From contig JACCLO010000002.1 of assembly GCA_029448655.1 (NCBI GenBank), positions 186,001 to 250,000 on the forward strand: a DNA stretch of 64,000 bases, given 5' to 3'. A program made the position numbers and the translations under genes. The stretch is from Wolfiporia cocos. Taxonomy: Eukaryota; Basidiomycota; Agaricomycetes; Polyporales; Phaeolaceae. Shown here one piece after another: positions 59,228 through 64,000 of the stretch (positions are counted from its first letter, which is position 1; every line of letters starts with the position of its first letter). The notes beneath the pieces were generated by a model that saw nothing but the letters and a program-made list of their open reading frames with translations, had not been told where the DNA came from and searched no databases.

Positions 59228-60092
59228 TGACACAAGCAACAACCCAAGCAACTACTCAGGGGAATATTACTCGCGTGAAAGCGTATTCCTGATCTGAGGC
59301 TACTCAAGGCGTATAAGGCCAAGATGAGTCTGGGGTGCTACTGACACAAGCAACAACCCAAGCAACTGCTCAGGGGAATATTACTCGCGTGAAGTACACG
59401 GCACAGAGTGTCCGGGGGGTTGGTAACACGTGATAGGGTGTTCGGGGTCTTGCACGTGACTGCTTAGACGCGCGCTTAGATAAGATAAGGGTGTAGGCTC
59501 TAGTCACTGGCTAGGCGAAAGAAATCGGCTTGTGACAGTACCCCCTCTTCTAGCTGCGTGTCCCCACGCCCAGCAATCACCTTGCAGAGGTTTTGGTCGA
59601 TTTGACAGGGATGGTCGTGTTCGTGTTTCTGACAGATGTGTGGATTCGCCATCTGTATGGTATACTGTACGGGATAGATCCAACCCGGGTTGTTGGGTAT
59701 TGTGGATTCTATGCATTGTCCCACTTGTATTCCATATTGTATTACACGAGTCTTTGGATTGCAAAACCAGAGGTTTCTGGCGACGAGCTGTTTTGGGTAG
59801 ATATAGAAGGGGATTTTTGCATCCTTCAGTAAGTCGATATCTACGTCGTTGTGGATGATAAACTCATTCGGGTTTTGCCTGAGTCCCATGGCGATGGATT
59901 TCTTCTCGAAGTCTTTCCACTCCGGGTCCCACTCAGTATGTCTGTTTTTCCACTGATGGCCTGGAGCGGTTGGTCTTTCTTCGAAGAACTTGGTTACTAA
60001 ATCCTGCCAGGGAGTCAATCCGCGTTTCCTTTCCCATGTCGTAGTCCCATCAGACCATTCAACTTCCAGCTCGACTTGCCCTCGGTCTTCTC
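59228..60092 (-). mobile_element. Element D, 3' end of a B-like Gypsy element
   Basis: It contains a rearranged B-type LTR and the end of pol on the - strand, cut at 60092 by element E. The LTR is in two pieces: 59228-59341 is a copy of its first 114 bp, and 59342-59537 is a second start that jumps from ACTCGCGTG to AAGTACACGG, lacking about 190 bp compared with the 383-bp LTR at 26480. Confidence 0.85.
59500..60092 (-). CDS. Element D Pol tail with Cys/His-rich end (partial)
   Basis: The frame enters at the E insertion (60092) and continues without a stop to TAG 59502-59500. It shows EDRGQVELEVEWSDG, TPWQDLVTKFF, GHQWKNRHTEWDPEW, FIIHNDVDIDLL, WFCNPKTRVIQYGIQVGQ, NNPGWIYP and HICQKHEHDHPCQ. 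It is the intact version of the decayed tail in element B (6282-7477). The last 12 or so codons (LSQADFFRLASD) lie inside the LTR, which starts at 59537 on this strand. I know no function for this tail; it takes the place of a chromodomain. Confidence 0.75.
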
Positions 60093-60801
60093 TGTTACGG
60101 TTATTTTGATTTTTTGAATATCAACAGAACTCACCATAGGGCAAATACGATACAGGGACTTGTTGCGCAACCAGCCCCCCTGGCTACTCGTGATCTTACT
60201 GGGCGCGTCCCCAGTTGTACTAGTCTAATAGGGCTCGTTTCATCTTTGGCAGATCCAACCCTGCCACCGTTTCATGTTCATCGTTTATTAGCTGACAGAT
60301 GGCGTTCAACCGCCATCATTCCTATCTATCGTCTCAGATATATCACTCCATACTTAGCAAACGTTTGGGACTATAGCGTAGATAGTATCCGTGGCATCTG
60401 GGACAGACTTGACCCCTGAAACCTAGCGTAGTATAAAAACTCATGTACTTACTGTCGAGGCTCTTCAGCTCGACCTTGTTGTATAAACAAGAAGTCTTAT
60501 ACTCGTTCTCAAACGTAGGAAACTACGCTCAGTATTTCTCACTCGAGCAATCGAACGACTAAGTCCTTGAAGTGCACACTGACTTCTCGGACTTAGGCGA
60601 GTCTAATATTCTATTCGACTCGCACTTGAACAGATTATATCCTCTAACGCGTATTGGATATTAACCGATCTCCTAAGGACTTCGCTTAGGACCCGAAAGC
60701 ATCTAACGAGTATTTGCCTTGCATACGGCGACGTGCCTACGTGCAGAAGAATGATCTATATTCGCGACTCGAATATACGAACGGGTATTCGACCCGTAAC
60801 A
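60093..60801 (+). repeat. 5' LTR of element E (709 bp)
   Basis: TGTTACGG...GACCCGTAACA. A TATAAA box at 60432 is followed, 35 bp on, by AGCTCGACCTT (60467-60477), the predicted transcript start region. Confidence 0.93.
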
Positions 60802-60802
60802 G

Positions 60803-60813
60803 AAGGTCGAGCT
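60803..60813 (+). other. Element E primer-binding site, self-complementary
   Basis: AAGGTCGAGCT, one base after the LTR, is the exact reverse complement of 60467-60477 in the same LTR. The same pairing exists in element A. Confidence 0.7.
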
Positions 60814-60847
60814 TATCACACCTTCACCTATCACGGTGTAAGGGCAC

Positions 60848-62700
60848 ATGATATTTGGACCAGAATTCCCAGCACAACTGATTGAACTCTTGCCCGAGGA
60901 CATTCAGGGAGTATACAGACTCAACCAATACGAGTGGACTGACACCATTGGAGCCTTCCGTAACCGCGGAGGAATTGTTGTCATCCCCAGAGAAGATAGG
61001 GCATCGAAGTGGGTACAAGTATACCCCTCCGCAGGAACGACTGCTTGGGAAATAACGCGTGAAGCGTTCGAACGAGTTGGAGAAATCCCTCCAATGTCAA
61101 CCACGACGTTGACCAAAAACGAAACCGAAACCATCAACAGAACCTTCGATGCCGATGGAAATACGAATCAGCCTTCGGGCGCCACAGGAATGGCAGGAAT
61201 TGAGCGCATCGGAGATGATGGGAGAAATCCTGGAAACTTTACAGGAACAGATAACAGCCAGACCGGAGGACAGGACCCTCCAGGATTTGTATTTGCTTTT
61301 GCGCAGAGTGGGATTGGGCCTATGGCTGGAGGAACAGACCTCTTTGGAAACCCCCCACAGAACGCACCCGGAATGGGTAGCGGAGGAAATCCGTCTTGGA
61401 CTAGCCCAAGCGGAGGAATGGGAACGACAAACCCAGGAACATGGCCTTCAGGCCTATTTGGACGAACCTCCGCAGGTACAAGCGGAGGAGGACTGGGAGG
61501 AAACTTCGGACTCGGAGGAGGGAATGCCCCCCCTTCTGGAGGACTCGGAGGAGGAACCCCTGCAAACCCCGGAGGAGGAAACCCTGGAGGGAACCCAGGG
61601 AACCCCGGAGGAAACCCAGGAAACCCGGGTGGAGGATACCCGGGAGGAGGAGGACCCTCAGGAGGGCCTCCACCACCGAATGCGCCGCAGCCTCAACCTC
61701 CGGCGCCGAACCCGTACTACCGACCCCCAATGATATAAATCAATCCCCCAGACATATTCGACGGGGAATGATCCGACATGCAGAACTTCATAAACCAGTG
61801 CAATTCAATTCCTGGTTTACGATGTACGAAACGTCATTCCAGAACGACGTTCAGAGAGTGATCTTTATCCTCTCTTATATTTCGAACAAGGGGAAAACGG
61901 GCCAATGGAAACAGAATTATCACCGGGTTTATACGAACCCCCAGACAAAACAATTCTTCCCGCCTAGTCTTGCACAGTTTGATGCAGACTTCCAGAAAGC
62001 CTTCGGAGCCATCGAAGAGGTACAGAAGGCGCGGAAGAAAATCCTGGACGTAACCCAGGACAGGAAGGACATCGATGATTATATCACCGAGTTCAACAAC
62101 TTGGCCGGGAAGGCCCAGTACGATCGATACAGCGTGGACGGAAACGCGTTGCTCATAACCCTCTTCGAGAAAGGGTTACCCGAACATACGACCCGATACA
62201 TCATCGGCGTTTGGCCGCTACCAGCGACCATTGATGAATGGCAGTCCGCTGCCTCGTACTATGAAAATACGTACAAGATATTCTTGAAACGGGATAAATC
62301 GTTTGTCAAGAAAAAAGCTTGGCAAGCCTCGAACCAGAACAATGGACGCACTAGTGCTCCACAGACAACCGCACCGAAAGATCCGAATGCGATGGATGTA
62401 GATCGAGTGACCACCCAGGAAAGGGACGATCACATCAAGAAGGGAAAGTGTTTCACCTGTCATCAGCCAGGGCATATGTCGTGAGACTGCCCGAAGAGGC
62501 CAAGAAAGCCAGCCCGCCCTAGGCGGACCACTCGGAAAACAGAAGAAGAAGAAGCCGAGCAAGAAGCTCGCACTGAAGAAGTCTCTGAGGAAGAGACTGA
62601 ATACATCACCGCAAACAGAGCGGTCACGGCAATTAGGGCCCTGAAAGCCAAGAACCCCGAGCTCCTAGCACAGCTCGTAGAAGAACAGGATTTTGCCTAA
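60848..62700 (+). pseudogene. Element E Gag, broken
   Basis: ATG 60848 gives MIFGPEFPAQLIELL, and the frame runs through the Gly/Asn/Pro-rich domain (about 61380-61700) to TAA 61736-61738. The Gag core then continues with a second stop and a small insertion, and the frame is regained (SWFTMYETSFQNDVQRVIFIL). The zinc knuckle CFTCHQPGHMS is cut by TGA 62482-62484 where element A has CGA. The family stop is TAA 62698-62700 after VEEQDFA. The uninterrupted N-terminus here shows what the split Gag of element A looked like. Confidence 0.88.
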
Positions 62701-64000
62701 GAGGGAAGCCCACGGTCTTACCCTCCGAGAAAGCAGCGCATGTAATTACCTCGTTCGAGAAGAATTGATCCCTCTTCATCCCGGTAATCATGACGCTGGC
62801 AAAACCCGTGAAGTGCAATGCACTAATCGACTCAGGAGCAATGTCGAACCTGATCCACAGCAGAGTGGTAGAAAAATACAAGGTGCCCACGCAACCCTTG
62901 AAGAACCCGATCATCGTCAAAAATGTTGACGGAACAGAAAACAAAGATGGGCGAATAGACCAAGAAGCTACCATACTACTACGATATCCGAAGACCCAGA
63001 AAACGCGAAAAGTCCGATTCCTGGTAGGATCAATCAGAACGGAAAATATGATTCTAGGGTACGGATGGCTGAAAGACAAAAACCCCACAATCGACTGGAA
63101 GGACCAAACAGTCGATGTACGATCAATACTAGGGGCAGAAGAAAAGAAACAGGGAGCCATGATCCGAATGGATACGGTGGAGATGGTAGTTGCCCCAGAA
63201 GGGAAAATTCCAACAAGGGGGACCCAAGAAGCTGCAGGGTACGACCTTTACGCCGCAGAAGAAACCGAGATTCCCGCCGGAGGATGGAAACTCGTCTCCA
63301 CAGGAGTAAAAATGAAGATCCCGAAGGGATCGTATGGAAGGTTGGCCGGACGATCGGGCAACACCCTCAGACACGGATTGGTAGTACAAGCCGGAGTCAT
63401 AGACTCGGACTACCGAGGAGACGTCGGAGCCATCGTCTTCAACTACTCAGACAAGGCACATAGAATTATTCCGGGCATGCGAATAGCCCAGATAATTTTC
63501 GAACGACACCTCACCTCCGACATCTTAGAGGTCGAAGACCTAGATGAAACAGAACGAGGGGAGAAAGGGTTCGGATCCACGGACCAGCCAGAAGAAACAG
63601 CGCAGCGGCTCTATACTCCCGAGGAGTACGAAGCGATCCGACGCTTCGCAAAAGATAACCCTAGGATCATAGGAAAGAAAGGGGAGGCACGAAAGAAGTT
63701 CCGAACAAAGATACAGATCATCAACGCTGTCAGGAAAGCGCTGACGAAATCCCAGGAATTCGCGCAGAAAACCCCCGAACCAGAACGAACGATTGAGGAG
63801 ATGGTCCCGAAACACCTACTGGACTTCGCCAAGGTGTTCAGCAAGGAGTCTGCAGCAGCGTTCCCCCCGTCGAGACCATGGGACCACGTGATTGAATTAA
63901 AACCCGATTTTGTGCCGAAAGACTGCAAAGTCTATGCACTCTCGCCTAAAGAGCAACAGGCGCTGGACGAATTCCTAAAAGAAAATTTGGCCAAGGGATT
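62701..64000 (+). CDS. Element E protease-dUTPase-RT (partial)
   Basis: The Pol frame, -1 relative to Gag, is open to the window end. Protease: ALIDSGAMSNLIHSR (about 62815) with [16 protein letters not shown]. dUTPase (about 63205-63585): [56 protein letters not shown], complete for all five motifs. A linker with [12 protein letters not shown] and [17 protein letters not shown] leads to the RT start (RPWDHVIEL). The protease TGA of element A is a CAA here. The active-site Gly of RNase H and the integrase lie outside the window. Confidence 0.88.

Larger units (their letters stand above)
60093..64000 (+). mobile_element. Element E, second copy of the A family, truncated by window end
   Basis: 5' LTR 60093-60801, primer site, Gag and the start of Pol, closely related to element A throughout. 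The left flank is TTCTC (60088-60092); the right end is outside the window. It is inserted in the pol tail of element D. Gag is broken by TAA 61736-61738, TGA near 61769, a 5-bp duplication near 61800-61812 and TGA 62482-62484. The protease-dUTPase-RT frame is open to 64000. Confidence 0.92.

Overview
The window is a piece of a filamentous basidiomycete nuclear genome, most likely an Agaricomycete. The evidence is GC-rich host genes with many short introns (about 45-100 bp, GTRNGT...YAG), a fungal gene repertoire (ATG7, a Chs4/Skt5-type SEL1 protein, Ubp2, Mcr1, a Hog1 kinase with a TGY loop) and a dense block of Ty3/Gypsy LTR retrotransposons, solo LTRs and MITE-like elements.

Layout. (1) 1-3350: the C-terminal end of an unknown basic protein, then a broken ATG7 copy with a frameshift, an internal loss, an in-frame stop and Ser in place of the catalytic Cys. 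(2) 3661-4148: a PIF/Harbinger-like MITE. (3) 5223-26862: an old, decayed Ty3/Gypsy element on the - strand (element B, 383-bp LTRs, order dUTPase-protease-RT-RNase H-integrase). It is split by a hAT-like MITE, five other LTR insertions and a younger full-length Ty3/Gypsy element (element A, 14030-23703, order Gag, protease-dUTPase-RT-RNase H, integrase-chromodomain, extra zinc-knuckle ORF). A itself carries two nested solo LTRs. Most insertion edges are proved by perfect 5-bp target-site duplications. (4) 26863-38600: a graveyard of solo LTRs, plus a 674-bp terminal-inverted-repeat element with a 12-bp target duplication. (5) 38874-57877: a normal gene-dense island: MDR-family oxidoreductase (-), Chs4-like SEL1 protein (+), DUF3292-like membrane protein (-), Ubp2-like ubiquitin protease (+), PF09818-like ATPase (-), small NTF2-like protein (-), Mcr1 cytochrome b5 reductase (-) and Hog1 MAP kinase (+). 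(6) 58358-64000: the first exon of an SRPK-like kinase cut off by retroelement DNA. After it come the 3' end of a B-like element (element D) and, inserted in D, a second copy of the A family on the + strand (element E) that runs off the window.

The host genes are housekeeping or signalling genes and do not form a pathway cluster. The most unusual content is in the retroelements: two Ty3/Gypsy families, one inside the other, each encode a dUTPase but at different positions in the polyprotein. The A/E family has a primer-binding site complementary to the predicted 5' end of its own transcript (Tf1/sushi-type self-priming) and an extra CCHC zinc-knuckle ORF after the chromodomain that overlaps a second open frame. 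Several disabling mutations are CGA-to-TGA changes, and five of the six differences between the paired LTRs of A are CpG transitions. This pattern fits cytosine-methylation or RIP-like decay.
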